Assembly: GCA_964439955.1 (NCBI GenBank) | Contig: CAYTPX010000039.1 | Span: 1 to 15,758, forward strand | Source: UBA1794 sp964439955 | Lineage (GTDB): Bacteria > Bacteroidota > Bacteroidia > Bacteroidales > Bacteroidaceae | Length of the DNA: 15,758 nucleotides | Reading direction: 5' to 3' | Shown here: in pieces, positions 7,106-15,356 of the stretch | Layout: every line of letters begins with the position of its first letter | How positions within the stretch are numbered: position 1 is the first letter of the stretch | Translations under genes and position numbers: made by a program | Notes under the pieces: model-generated | What the model was told of the DNA's origin: nothing | What the model saw: the letters and a program-made list of their open reading frames with translations, nothing else | The model's database searches: none

Positions 7106-7911
7106 AGGCGCGGGCTGTCTTTTTCGACATCGACGGTACATTGGTCAGTTTCCATACCCACCGTGTTCCCCCCTCTGCTTGCCATGCCATAAGACAGTTG
7201 AGGGCACAAGGAATAAAGGTGTTTATTGCTACAGGACGCCACTTGGCGGCAATCAACAATTTGGGTGATTTGGAATTTGACGGGTATGTCACATTGAATG
7301 GCGGGTTATGTTATGCCGGCAAGGAACGGGTGGCGATTTATAAACGGCCTATTCTCCATGAAGATGTATGTGCTTTGCTCGACTATTTGGATCGCCATCC
7401 CATTCCTTGTGTTTTTGTCCGGGAGCACGATATGTGCTTGAATTTTTCTGACGGACGGGTGGACGAAGTTTTCCGTATGCTTGATTTTATCGAAGTGCCA
7501 ACGGGCGATTTACGGGCGAAAGCAGACAAGGAGGTGATGCAGTTTATTGCTTTTTTCGGGCAAGAGGAGGAAGGGGAACTCATGGAATGCCTGCCCCATT
7601 GCCGTGCTACGCGCTGGTTCCATACGTTTTCGGACATAGTTCCGGAAGAGACAAGCAAAGCGGAAGGGATACGCCGTCTGTGCGGGTTCTATGGAATCGG
7701 GCTGGAAGAGGTAGTGGCATTCGGCGATGGCGGTAACGATGTAGAGATGTTGCGTGGCGTGGAATTGGGGATTGCCATGGGAAATGCGGGGGAAGAAGTG
7801 AAAGCCGTGGCTGACTATGTGACATCTTCCGTAGATGATGACGGAGTGTACCGCGCACTCTGCCATTTTGGCTTATTGGAAGGTAATTCGCGTGGACAGG
7901 GTATGGGGTAA
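7102..7911 (+). CDS. HAD-superfamily hydrolase, Cof-like (type IIB) phosphatase
   Basis: A 269-residue cytoplasmic phosphatase of the Cof/YidA group, usually active on sugar phosphates or other small phosphorylated metabolites; its substrate cannot be told from sequence. HAD motif I is FFDIDGT (Asp9 nucleophile, Asp11), motif II is IATGR, and motifs III/IV are SKAEGIRRL plus FGDGGNDVEML near the C-terminus. The C2-type cap lies between motifs II and III. I start at GTG 7102: the motif I aspartates then fall at residues 9 and 11, as usual, and the GTGA overlap with trpA implies translational coupling. The longer open frame from 6994 runs inside trpA and is rejected. Position makes it the eighth gene of the trp transcript. 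A role in tryptophan metabolism is only a guess. Confidence 0.88.
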   Translation: MKARAVFFDIDGTLVSFHTHRVPPSACHAIRQLRAQGIKVFIATGRHLAAINNLGDLEFDGYVTLNGGLCYAGKERVAIYKRPILHEDVCALLDYLDRHPIPCVFVREHDMCLNFSDGRVDEVFRMLDFIEVPTGDLRAKADKEVMQFIAFFGQEEEGELMECLPHCRATRWFHTFSDIVPEETSKAEGIRRLCGFYGIGLEEVVAFGDGGNDVEMLRGVELGIAMGNAGEEVKAVADYVTSSVDDDGVYRALCHFGLLEGNSRGQGMG

Positions 7912-7926
7912 CTGCATATAGGCTTT

Positions 7927-8676
7927 TCAATGGGAATCGAAATACCCTTTGGCATAAAGATGCCCGGTCAGTTCCCGGAAACGGGGGGAATAGGTACCGT
8001 CGTCCGCATGGATTGAGAAGGAGTCGGTGCGGCAGAGTTCCAGTGTGGGGGCAAACTCAAGGAGGACACGCTTTGCTCCGTTTCCTGATGGCTTGGCGGA
8101 GACGGTGGCTTGCCGGCAGGTATATAATTTCTCGGCAAAGGCTTCAGCCCTTGCCGCGGGGGCATATTCGCTTGGTACGATGAGTGAGCATTTTCCTTTT
8201 GGCGCGAGCAGGCGAGACATGCCATACATCAGTTCACGGTAGGACAGGGTTGTGTCGTGCCGGGCTTGCCTGCGTTGCATATCGGGCGATGGGACGGCCT
8301 GTGAGAAATAGGGCGGATTGGATATGATGTAGTCGTATTTCTGGAAAATAGTTCCTTGTCTTACCCTGTCTTGTACGAATAGCCTGAAGTCTTCATTGAG
8401 TAGTTGGATGCGTTCGGAGTAGGGGGAGTTTCCAAAATTTGATGCCGCATCTTTCGCGGTCGGCGGGTCGATTTCGATGGCTGTAATGCGGGCTTCCGGG
8501 TTCTGTTGCGCCGCGAAGAGGGCAAGTATGCCCGTCCCGCTCCCGACATCGAGTATATTCCGGGCTTTCCCCATATCGCTCCATGCGGCGAGCAAGACGC
8601 TGTCTGTACCGGCTTTCATGGCCGAATGGGATTGGTTCAGGGTGAAATTGCGAAAAGTGAAGTGCTGATTTGGCAT
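7927..8676 (-). CDS. trmN6: tRNA1(Val) (adenine(37)-N6)-methyltransferase
   Basis: SAM-dependent Rossmann-fold methyltransferase of the TrmN6/YfiC family, 249 residues. The SAM-binding loop is DVGSGTG (43-49), an acidic residue in AIEIDP (about 67-71) would contact the ribose, and the adenine-N6 motif is NPPY (120-123). The FTLNQSHSAMKAGTDSVLLAAW start is characteristic of the family, whose E. coli member methylates A37 of tRNA-Val. It is transcribed toward the phosphatase gene, with stops only about 15 bases apart and no clear terminator between them, and it is divergent from lon. A second rRNA or RNA substrate cannot be ruled out from sequence. Confidence 0.88.
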   Translation of the reverse strand: MPNQHFTFRNFTLNQSHSAMKAGTDSVLLAAWSDMGKARNILDVGSGTGILALFAAQQNPEARITAIEIDPPTAKDAASNFGNSPYSERIQLLNEDFRLFVQDRVRQGTIFQKYDYIISNPPYFSQAVPSPDMQRRQARHDTTLSYRELMYGMSRLLAPKGKCSLIVPSEYAPAARAEAFAEKLYTCRQATVSAKPSGNGAKRVLLEFAPTLELCRTDSFSIHADDGTYSPRFRELTGHLYAKGYFDSH

Positions 8677-8711
8677 GAGAATTGCTGGTGAAATATGTTT
8701 TTGTAAGGTAG

Positions 8712-8745
8712 CAAAAGTAGTCTTTTCCTTGTTATTATAGGCAAG
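8712..8745 (-). promoter_or_regulatory. Candidate promoter of trmN6
   Basis: Read on the minus strand, TACTTTTG (8719-8712) matches the TAnnTTTG box. CTTG (8745-8742), 22 bases upstream, is a one-mismatch match to TTTG. The box is about 35 bases before the trmN6 ATG. The -7 match is good, while the -33 match and its spacing are approximate. Confidence 0.5.
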
Positions 8746-8772
8746 GAGAAAGGAAAAGTGGCGAAGAAAGCG

Positions 8773-8780
8773 TATCTTTG
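8773..8780 (+). promoter_or_regulatory. Candidate -7 box of the lon promoter
   Basis: TATCTTTG is an exact TAnnTTTG match 45 bases before the lon ATG, in the divergent gap between trmN6 and lon. No TTTG is found at the normal distance upstream, so the -33 element is weak or absent. A weak -33 could mean that an activator or alternative factor assists; this is inference. I see no heat-shock type inverted repeat here. Confidence 0.5.
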
Positions 8781-8825
8781 CAAAAACTTAGAATAACGAA
8801 ATAGACAAGACCGAGGACTTTAGAG

Positions 8826-11315
8826 ATGCAGAAATGGATGTTGAGTGACATGGAAGGGGGCAGTGATGGCAGTTTTTCCTTGATCGCTGAAATCGAGGGA
8901 GGGGACGAACAGGAAAACCTTTCCTTTGAAGACAGCATGCCGGTACTTCCTATGCGAAACATGGTGATGTTCCCAGGCGTTGTTATGCCCGTTTCGGTGG
9001 GAAGGAGCAGTTCGTTGCGTGTAGTGAACGAGGCTAATCGGAAAAATTCGCTGATAGCGGTCGTTTGCCAGAAGAGCGCCGATACGGAAGAACCGGATTA
9101 TGACGATTTGCACCATATAGGTATTGCGGCGAGGGTGTTGCGCGTCTTGGAAATGCCAGACCGTACGACGACCGTCATTTTGCAGGGCTTGCAACGGTTG
9201 CATTTGAAGAACTTGGTACAGATATTCCCGACTTTGCGGGGATATGCAGAGCCTATACCCGAGAAGATGCCTAAGGACGGCGACCGCAAGTTTGACGCGA
9301 TCGTTGATTCGTGCAGGGATTTGGCCATACAGTACATCAAGTCTTCCGAAATGATCCATCCGGAATCGGTTTTTGCTATCCGCAATATCCGCAGTGGCCG
9401 GGGAATGATTAATTTTTTGTGCGCCAACTTGCCTTTGAAGAAGGATGAAAAAATGGAGCTTTTGGAGCTTGATTCGATAAAAGACCGGGCGTACAAATTG
9501 TTGGGGATACTGAGCCGTGAAGTACAGTTGGCAGAGATTAAGATGAATATCCAAGCCAGAGCACGGGAAGACATTGACCAGCAACAACGTGAGTACTTCC
9601 TCCAGCAGCAAATCAAGACTATCCAAGACGAATTAGGTACGGGCGCGGAACAAGATGCGGAGGAGTTCCGGACCAAGGCGGAAGAGAAAAAATGGAGCGA
9701 CGATGTAAAAAAGTATTTTTTGAAAGAAGTCGATCGTTTGGATCGCCTGCATCCTCAATCGCCGGATTATAGCACCCAGTACAATTATCTTCAGACGATG
9801 ATTGAATTGCCTTGGGGGGAATATACGAAAGATAATTATAACCTGAAAAACGCCGAGCGTGTTTTGAACCGCGACCATTATGGTTTGGAGAAAGTGAAGG
9901 AGCGCATTCTGGAACATTTGGCAGTGATGCAGTTAAAGAATGGGGACTTAAAGGCCCCGATAATATGTCTATATGGCCCTCCTGGCGTGGGAAAGACATC
10001 GCTGGGAAAGTCGATTGCTGATGCGCTGAAGCGTAAATATATACGGATCTCCTTAGGCGGCGTGCATGATGAGTCGGAAATCCGGGGGCATCGGAGGACT
10101 TATATCGGGGCGATGCCGGGCCGTATCATAAAGGGTATGAACAAGGCGGGAAGTTCGAATCCGGTTTTCATATTGGATGAGATAGATAAACTGAACCAAG
10201 GCAACCAAGGTGATCCGTCGTCTGCCTTGTTGGAAGTATTGGACCCTGAGCAAAACAGTACATTCCATGATAATTATCTGGATGTGGACTATGACTTGTC
10301 AAAGGTGATGTTCATCGCTACGGCTAACACTTTGTCTACAATATCACAACCTTTGCTGGATCGGATGGAATTAATAGAGGTGAGCGGATATATCACGGAA
10401 GAGAAAGTGGAAATAGCCCGTAATTATCTTGTGCCCAAAGAGCTGGAAGCTAACGGGTTCAAGCCTAAAGAAATAAAGTTCGGCAAGCAAGTCTTAGAAA
10501 AACTCGTAGAATCGTACACGCGGGAAAGCGGGGTACGGCAGTTAGAGAAAGTAATCTCTAAAGTACTCCGGAAGATTGCTTTCTTTTATGCCCGTGAAGG
10601 AGCGAATGACTACCCTGAAGTGCGTGTTGGCGACCTTGAGAAATTTTTAGGCCCAGAGAAATTCACCCGTGATCGCTACCAAGGCAACGATTACGCCGGT
10701 GTTGTTACCGGATTGGCTTGGACTCCTGTGGGCGGGGAAATCCTGTTTGTGGAAACGAGCCTTAGCCAGGCTCCGGCGAGGGCAGGAGGCAAGTTGACTT
10801 TGACGGGGCAGTTGGGTGATGTGATGAAGGAATCTGCGGTTTTGGCCATGGAATACATTAAAGCCCATGCCAACCATTTCCACATCGACAGCCGTATTTT
10901 CGAATATTGGAATATCCATATCCATGTCCCCGAGGGTGCAATTCCCAAAGACGGCCCTTCGGCGGGAATTACGATGGTGACTTCTTTGATTTCCGCCTTC
11001 ACCCAGCAAAAAGTGAAGAAGAACTTGGCGATGACCGGCGAGATCACGTTGCGTGGCAAGGTGCTCCCGGTCGGAGGCATCAAGGAGAAAATCTTAGCGG
11101 CCAAGCGTGCAGGTATCAAGGAGCTGATATTGTGTGAAGAGAACAAAAAGGATATCGATGAGATACAGGCCATTTACCTGAAAGGGCTTGCGTTCCATTA
11201 TGTGCGTGACATAAAGAATGTGATAGACATCGCTTTGACGGACGAAAAGGTGGCCGACCCTATTGACCTGTTAGCTCCCATCATACGGGCTTCCGAGGAG
11301 CAGAAAACGAAATAA
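8826..11315 (+). CDS. lon: ATP-dependent protease Lon (LonA type)
   Basis: Cytoplasmic AAA+ serine-lysine protease that degrades misfolded and short-lived regulatory proteins. The 829 residues contain an acidic N-terminal extension of about 37 residues, the LON substrate-binding domain (about 38-245, starting PVLPMRNMVMFPG), a helical linker with QQREYFLQQQIKTIQDELG, the AAA+ module with Walker A GPPGVGKTS (384-392) and Walker B VFILDEIDKL, and the protease domain. Catalytic Ser712 lies in DGPSAG and the Lys in GGIKEK (Lys755 by the family's 43-residue spacing). No transmembrane segment is present, so this is LonA and not LonB. ATG 8826 is chosen as the first start after the -7 box; ATG 8838 and 8850 are in frame. 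A 98-base gap with a large inverted repeat separates it from tgt. Confidence 0.96.
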   Translation: MQKWMLSDMEGGSDGSFSLIAEIEGGDEQENLSFEDSMPVLPMRNMVMFPGVVMPVSVGRSSSLRVVNEANRKNSLIAVVCQKSADTEEPDYDDLHHIGIAARVLRVLEMPDRTTTVILQGLQRLHLKNLVQIFPTLRGYAEPIPEKMPKDGDRKFDAIVDSCRDLAIQYIKSSEMIHPESVFAIRNIRSGRGMINFLCANLPLKKDEKMELLELDSIKDRAYKLLGILSREVQLAEIKMNIQARAREDIDQQQREYFLQQQIKTIQDELGTGAEQDAEEFRTKAEEKKWSDDVKKYFLKEVDRLDRLHPQSPDYSTQYNYLQTMIELPWGEYTKDNYNLKNAERVLNRDHYGLEKVKERILEHLAVMQLKNGDLKAPIICLYGPPGVGKTSLGKSIADALKRKYIRISLGGVHDESEIRGHRRTYIGAMPGRIIKGMNKAGSSNPVFILDEIDKLNQGNQGDPSSALLEVLDPEQNSTFHDNYLDVDYDLSKVMFIATANTLSTISQPLLDRMELIEVSGYITEEKVEIARNYLVPKELEANGFKPKEIKFGKQVLEKLVESYTRESGVRQLEKVISKVLRKIAFFYAREGANDYPEVRVGDLEKFLGPEKFTRDRYQGNDYAGVVTGLAWTPVGGEILFVETSLSQAPARAGGKLTLTGQLGDVMKESAVLAMEYIKAHANHFHIDSRIFEYWNIHIHVPEGAIPKDGPSAGITMVTSLISAFTQQKVKKNLAMTGEITLRGKVLPVGGIKEKILAAKRAGIKELILCEENKKDIDEIQAIYLKGLAFHYVRDIKNVIDIALTDEKVADPIDLLAPIIRASEEQKTK

Positions 11316-11319
11316 AGCA

Positions 11320-11389
11320 GCAGCACTTTTCCCAGAAGGTCTTGCATGGCATCTAAGATAGTGCCTCTATTTTCCGGGAAAAGTGCTGC
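11320..11389 (+). repeat. Perfect 14-bp inverted repeat between lon and tgt
   Basis: GCAGCACTTTTCCC (11320-11333) is exactly complementary to GGGAAAAGTGCTGC (11376-11389), with 42 bases between. Inside the loop GGCA (11348-11351) can pair with TGCC (11362-11365). It begins five bases after the lon stop and ends 24 bases before the tgt ATG. No T-tract follows the plus-strand stem, so it is not a standard terminator. No TAnnTTTG promoter is seen in the gap. It could be an intercistronic mRNA stem protecting or separating lon and tgt messages, or a small repeat element of about 70 bases. Confidence 0.75.
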
Positions 11390-11413
11390 CGCAAATAAAG
11401 TAAAGCGAAGAGG

Positions 11414-12544
11414 ATGACATTTGAATTGATAGCTTCCGACGGCTCCAGCCAAGCCCGTGCCGGGCTTTTGCATACGGGGCACGGCCTTGTCGAGACCCCG
11501 ATTTTCATGCCTGTCGGTACGGTGGGAGCGGTGAAGGCCGTGCAGGTATCCGAGTTGGTGGAGGATATTGGCGCCCAAATCATATTGGGGAATACGTACC
11601 ATCTTTACCTGCGTCCCGGCATTGATGTGCTGGAAAAGGCAGGCGGGCTTCATCGGTTCAATTCTTTTCCGCGCCCGATGCTTACGGACAGCGGGGGGTT
11701 TCAGGTTTTTTCGCTGGCGGGTATCCGCAAGATACGGGAAGAGGGGGTAGAATTCCGTTCGCATATCGACGGGAGCAAGCATTTCTTTACTCCGGAACGG
11801 GTGATGGATATAGAGCGGAGTATTGGGGCGGATATTGTCATGGCTTTCGATGAGTGCCCTCCGGGTACGAGTGATTACCGTTATGCCCGCCATTCGTTGG
11901 ACTTGACGATGGCGTGGCTCGACCGTTGTCTCGCCCGTTTCCATGCCACAGAACCGAAGTACGGGTATGAACAAGCCTTGTTCCCCATCGTGCAGGGGTG
12001 CATTTTCTCGGATTTGCGAAGGGAAGCGGCTGAGCGAGTGGCCGAGAAGGAGGCCCCGGGCAATGCAATCGGGGGGCTTGCCGTAGGGGAGCCAACGGAG
12101 AAAATGTATGAAATGATTGAAATCGTAAATGACATCCTTCCTCGCTCCAAGCCTCGTTACCTGATGGGCGTAGGCACTCCGGTCAATCTGCTGGAAGCAA
12201 TCGCGCGCGGGGTTGACATGTTCGATTGTGTCATGCCTACCCGGAACGGGCGGAACGGCATGTTGTTCACCAAGCGGGGCATCATGAACATGAAAAACAA
12301 GAAGTGGGAATACGATTTCTCGCCGCTTGAGGAAGATGGGGCATCGTGCGTAGACCGGTTGTACACGAAAGCCTATTTGCGGCATTTGTTCCATGCCCGT
12401 GAAATTTTGGCCATGCAGATAGCTTCTGTCCACAATCTGGCTTTTTACTTGTGGCTGGTAAAGGAAGCGCGCCACCATATTATCCAAGGCGATTTCCTCC
12501 CGTGGAAGAGGGAAATGTTGGAGGTTTTGGATCGCAGGCTCTAA
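11414..12544 (+). CDS. tgt: tRNA-guanine transglycosylase (queuine/preQ1)
   Basis: Exchanges guanine-34 of tRNA-Asp, -Asn, -His and -Tyr for preQ1, an early step of queuosine synthesis. The 376 residues match bacterial Tgt. Catalytic Asp92 lies in TDSGGFQVFS and nucleophile Asp271 in MFDCVMPTRNGRNG. PIVQGC (191-196) and GGLAVGEP (220-227) form the base-binding pocket. The zinc site is atypical: where E. coli Tgt has the C-x-C-x2-C cluster just before AYLHHL, this protein has GASCVDRLYTKAYLRHL (309-325), with one out-of-register Cys. The downstream His340 in SVHNLAFY is kept. No other Tgt or archaeal-type domain is present. It is followed by an LptF/LptG-family gene on the same strand. Confidence 0.95.
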   Translation: MTFELIASDGSSQARAGLLHTGHGLVETPIFMPVGTVGAVKAVQVSELVEDIGAQIILGNTYHLYLRPGIDVLEKAGGLHRFNSFPRPMLTDSGGFQVFSLAGIRKIREEGVEFRSHIDGSKHFFTPERVMDIERSIGADIVMAFDECPPGTSDYRYARHSLDLTMAWLDRCLARFHATEPKYGYEQALFPIVQGCIFSDLRREAAERVAEKEAPGNAIGGLAVGEPTEKMYEMIEIVNDILPRSKPRYLMGVGTPVNLLEAIARGVDMFDCVMPTRNGRNGMLFTKRGIMNMKNKKWEYDFSPLEEDGASCVDRLYTKAYLRHLFHAREILAMQIASVHNLAFYLWLVKEARHHIIQGDFLPWKREMLEVLDRRL

Positions 12545-12720
12545 TCTAATTTCTTCTAAGAAGCATGACTCTCTCGTGGCTTACATCAGTCCTTATTTGT
12601 TTGCGCCGTCCTTTTAAGGGGAAACGAGGCAAGGCGGACGGGAAAGAATCACCAGAAACGGCTGGCCGGAAGAATCTTTTTCCCGGGAGGTTAGGGGAAT
12701 CCCGGCGGGAGCGGTGCAAG

Positions 12721-13824
12721 TTGAGGGAAATCCTCCACTTGAAACGCTTGGATACCTATCTGATAAAGAAATTTATCGTCTCCTATATTTTCTCTATTGC
12801 CTTGATTATTACCATTGTCGTAGTCTTTGACATCAATGAGAAGATAGACAATTTCATGGACCATGATGCCCCTGTCGATAAAATAATAACGGAATATTAC
12901 TTGAATTACATCCCTTATATCGTAAACATGTTCAGTCCCCTGTTCGTGTTTATCTCCGTTATATTTTTCACTTCCAACTTGGCCGACAATTCGGAAATCA
13001 TTGCGATGCAATCATGTGGCATGAGCTTCAACCGCCTTATCCGTCCTTATTTTATCTCGGCCACTCTCATCGCTTTGCTCAATTTCGCTTTGGGCACCTA
13101 TATCATCCCGCAGGGAAACAAGCAACGCATTGACTTTGAAGACCAATACGTAAAAAAGAAAAAGTCGGAATACGTGACCAATATCCAACTGCAAGTCGAT
13201 GACGGCGTTGTGGCTTACATCGAGCGTTACGAGAGCAGCCGGAAAACGGGGTACAACTTCTCTCTCGACCGCTTTAAGGGGAAACAGTTAGTCTCGCGTC
13301 TTACGGCCGTTTCCATTAAGTATGACGACGAAAAAGAGAACCTTTGGCATATCCGCGACTATACGTTGCGCCATATCGGGCAGGGGGAAGACGAACGTAT
13401 CACACGAGGTGTGCTGATTGACAGCCTCATCGACATGTCGCCCGAGGATTTCCTTTTGCTTAAAGGGCAGCAGGAAACAATGACCAGCCCGCAACTCTTG
13501 GAATATATTGAAAAGCAGACGCGGCGCGGGGTAGGGAATCTGAAAGTTTTTGAAATCGAATACCACAAGCGCATAGCAGCTTCTTTCGCGTCCTTCATCC
13601 TCACGCTCATAGGATTGTCTCTTTCCTCACGCAAAATAAAAGGCGGTATGGGCATGAACTTGGGAATCGGTTTGGCCTTGAGCTTCAGTTATATCCTTTT
13701 CCAAAGTCTTTCGGCCACCTTCTCGGCGAGCGGGAGCATGCCTTCTTGGTTGGCCGTGTGGTTGCCCAACATAGTATTTTCTTTCATCGCCCTGTACCTA
13801 TATATATACAAGGCGCCGCGGTAG
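12721..13824 (+). CDS. LptF/LptG (YjgP/YjgQ) family lipopolysaccharide export permease
   Basis: Inner-membrane permease of the LptBFG ABC transporter that extracts LPS toward the Lpt bridge. The topology is typical: TM1 (about 18-37), TM2-3 (64-85 and 106-130), a periplasmic beta-jellyroll of about 150 residues (about 135-285), then TM4 (286-303), TM5 (312-334) and TM6 (343-364). DINEKIDNF after TM1 is characteristic of this family in Bacteroidota. The frame is open from ATG 12565, but those extra 52 codons give a basic, unconserved-looking sequence. I prefer the TTG at 12721, which starts the protein just before LKRLDTYLIKKF at the usual length of about 367 residues. LptF and LptG cannot be told apart by eye. 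It lies between tgt and serB. Confidence 0.88.
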   Translation: MREILHLKRLDTYLIKKFIVSYIFSIALIITIVVVFDINEKIDNFMDHDAPVDKIITEYYLNYIPYIVNMFSPLFVFISVIFFTSNLADNSEIIAMQSCGMSFNRLIRPYFISATLIALLNFALGTYIIPQGNKQRIDFEDQYVKKKKSEYVTNIQLQVDDGVVAYIERYESSRKTGYNFSLDRFKGKQLVSRLTAVSIKYDDEKENLWHIRDYTLRHIGQGEDERITRGVLIDSLIDMSPEDFLLLKGQQETMTSPQLLEYIEKQTRRGVGNLKVFEIEYHKRIAASFASFILTLIGLSLSSRKIKGGMGMNLGIGLALSFSYILFQSLSATFSASGSMPSWLAVWLPNIVFSFIALYLYIYKAPR

Positions 13825-13855
13825 ACAAAATCTGTATTCACAAAAACCTTAACTT

Positions 13856-15097
13856 ATGGATAATGCCACTTCCGAAACAGAACTTATCCTGATCCGGATT
13901 ACGGGAATAGACCGTCCGGGTCTGACCGCTTCCGTAAGCAACATCCTTGCCCGCCACCATGTCGATGTGTTAGACATCGGCCAGTCCGACATCCACAACA
14001 CCCTCTGCTTGGGAATCCTCATCCGGGTCGGGGCCGACGAGTCCGGGACCATACTGAAAGAACTCCTTTTCAAAGCCTCCGAGTTGCGTGTGACGGTCAA
14101 TTTCGAACCGGTGGCGGTGGAAGATTACGAAAACTGGGTCTCCATGCAGGGTAAGAACCGCTATATCCTGACGTTGCTGGCGCGTAAGATAACGGCAAAA
14201 CAGATTGCCGCCGTGACTTCCATCATTGCCGACCAGCATTTGAACATCGATGCCATCAAACGTTTGACCGGTCGCCTCCCCCTAAATAAGGAAGAGGCCA
14301 AAAGCCGGGCCTGCATTGAGTTTTCCCTTCGGGGCACTCCCCGCAACCGGGAGGAGCTGAATGCCCGCTTAATGAACTTGGCGCAGGAGTTGGGCGTCGA
14401 CTACTCGCTCCAAATCGACAACATGTACCGCCGCATGCGCCGCCTCATCTGTTTCGACATGGACTCCACGCTCATCGAGACGGAGGTCATCGACGAATTG
14501 GCCAAACGGGCAGGTGTGGGCAAGGAAGTCATGGCCATCACCGAGCGCGCCATGCGCGGGGAAATCGATTTCGTTGAGAGTTTCACCGAGCGGGTGGCAC
14601 TCCTGAAAGGGCTCGACGTGGAAGTCATGCGTGAGATTGCCGAGTCGTTGCCCATCACCGAGGGCGTGGATCGCCTGATGTATGTCTTGAAGCGCTATGG
14701 CTACAAGATAGCCATCCTTTCCGGCGGATTCACTTATTTCGGCCGTTACTTGGCTGACAAATACGGTATTGACTATGTGTATGCCAATGAGCTGGAAGTG
14801 GAAAACGGTAAACTGACAGGCCGTTATGTCGGCGAAGTCGTCGATGGGCGCCGCAAGGCCGAGTTGTTGCGCCTGATAGCCCAGGTGGAAAAAGTCGATA
14901 TAGCCCAGACCATTGCCGTGGGCGACGGTGCCAACGACCTGCCCATGCTGGGGGTGGCCGGGCTGGGCATAGCCTTCCACGCCAAGCCGAAGGTCGTGGC
15001 CAATGCACGCCAGAGCATCAACACGATAGGCCTCGACGGAGTGCTCTATTTCCTTGGCTTCAAGGATTCCTATTTGGAGGACAAAGGCCGCTTGTAA
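13856..15097 (+). CDS. serB: Phosphoserine phosphatase with N-terminal ACT domains
   Basis: Dephosphorylates phosphoserine, the last step of serine synthesis. The 413 residues consist of two tandem ACT-like regulatory domains (about 8-88 and 100-185) and a HAD phosphatase domain (about 195-400). The first ACT domain begins ILIRITGIDRPGLTASVSNILA, a ligand-binding pattern. The phosphatase has motif I CFDMDSTL (Asp201, Asp203), motif II SGGF (Ser289), motif III Lys334 and motif IV GDGANDLPML (Asp357, Asp361), plus the SerB-specific helical cap with EVIDELAKRAGVG. The ACT domains suggest amino-acid control of activity. It is the last gene before two terminators. Serine is a substrate of TrpB, but the two genes are in separate transcription units. 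Confidence 0.95.
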   Translation: MDNATSETELILIRITGIDRPGLTASVSNILARHHVDVLDIGQSDIHNTLCLGILIRVGADESGTILKELLFKASELRVTVNFEPVAVEDYENWVSMQGKNRYILTLLARKITAKQIAAVTSIIADQHLNIDAIKRLTGRLPLNKEEAKSRACIEFSLRGTPRNREELNARLMNLAQELGVDYSLQIDNMYRRMRRLICFDMDSTLIETEVIDELAKRAGVGKEVMAITERAMRGEIDFVESFTERVALLKGLDVEVMREIAESLPITEGVDRLMYVLKRYGYKIAILSGGFTYFGRYLADKYGIDYVYANELEVENGKLTGRYVGEVVDGRRKAELLRLIAQVEKVDIAQTIAVGDGANDLPMLGVAGLGIAFHAKPKVVANARQSINTIGLDGVLYFLGFKDSYLEDKGRL

Positions 15098-15134
15098 GCT
15101 TTTGTGGAAGATTCTGGAAAAGTGTTTTAAACAT

Positions 15135-15172
15135 CGGGTCGCGGAGAGTAGTTCTTCCGGCTCGTTTTTTTT
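15135..15172 (+). terminator. Intrinsic terminator after serB
   Basis: CGGGTC (15135-15140) pairs with GGCTCG (15159-15164), with two G-U pairs. The stem is extended inward by GGAG (15143-15146) with TTCC (15055-type arm at 15155-15158). Eight T residues follow at 15165-15172. It lies 38 bases after the serB stop and probably ends the lon-tgt-permease-serB series. Confidence 0.75.
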
Positions 15173-15234
15173 GCAGTGCTGCAGACTCGTTTCAAAAGTG
15201 CCGCGTGTTTTCCCGAAAAGTCCCGCGCTTCAAC

Positions 15235-15254
15235 GGGAGAGTGTCTCCTTTTTT
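15235..15254 (+). terminator. Second, short intrinsic terminator after serB
   Basis: GGAGA (15236-15240) pairs with TCTCC (15244-15248) around a GTG loop, with a G-U pair below, and six T residues follow at 15249-15254. It would back up the first terminator 80 bases upstream. The short stem makes it weaker. Confidence 0.5.
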
Positions 15255-15356
15255 CCGTTTTCCCTTTGCCCTGTTCAGGAAAGTGCGGGTAAATCCCCGG
15301 AAAAGTTGTGTTTCGTGGCAAGAAAGACTAATTTTTTGCTTTATCTCTTTTAATAG

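Noticed and set aside
8677..8825. Heat-shock operator (CIRCE-like) upstream of lon
   Set aside because: No matching inverted repeat with a nine-base spacer could be found in the divergent gap.
11198..12487. Long minus-strand ORF (429 codons) opposite the end of lon and tgt
   Set aside because: It crosses the lon-tgt gap and is fully explained as the complement of tgt; the catalytic motifs of tgt fix the coding strand.
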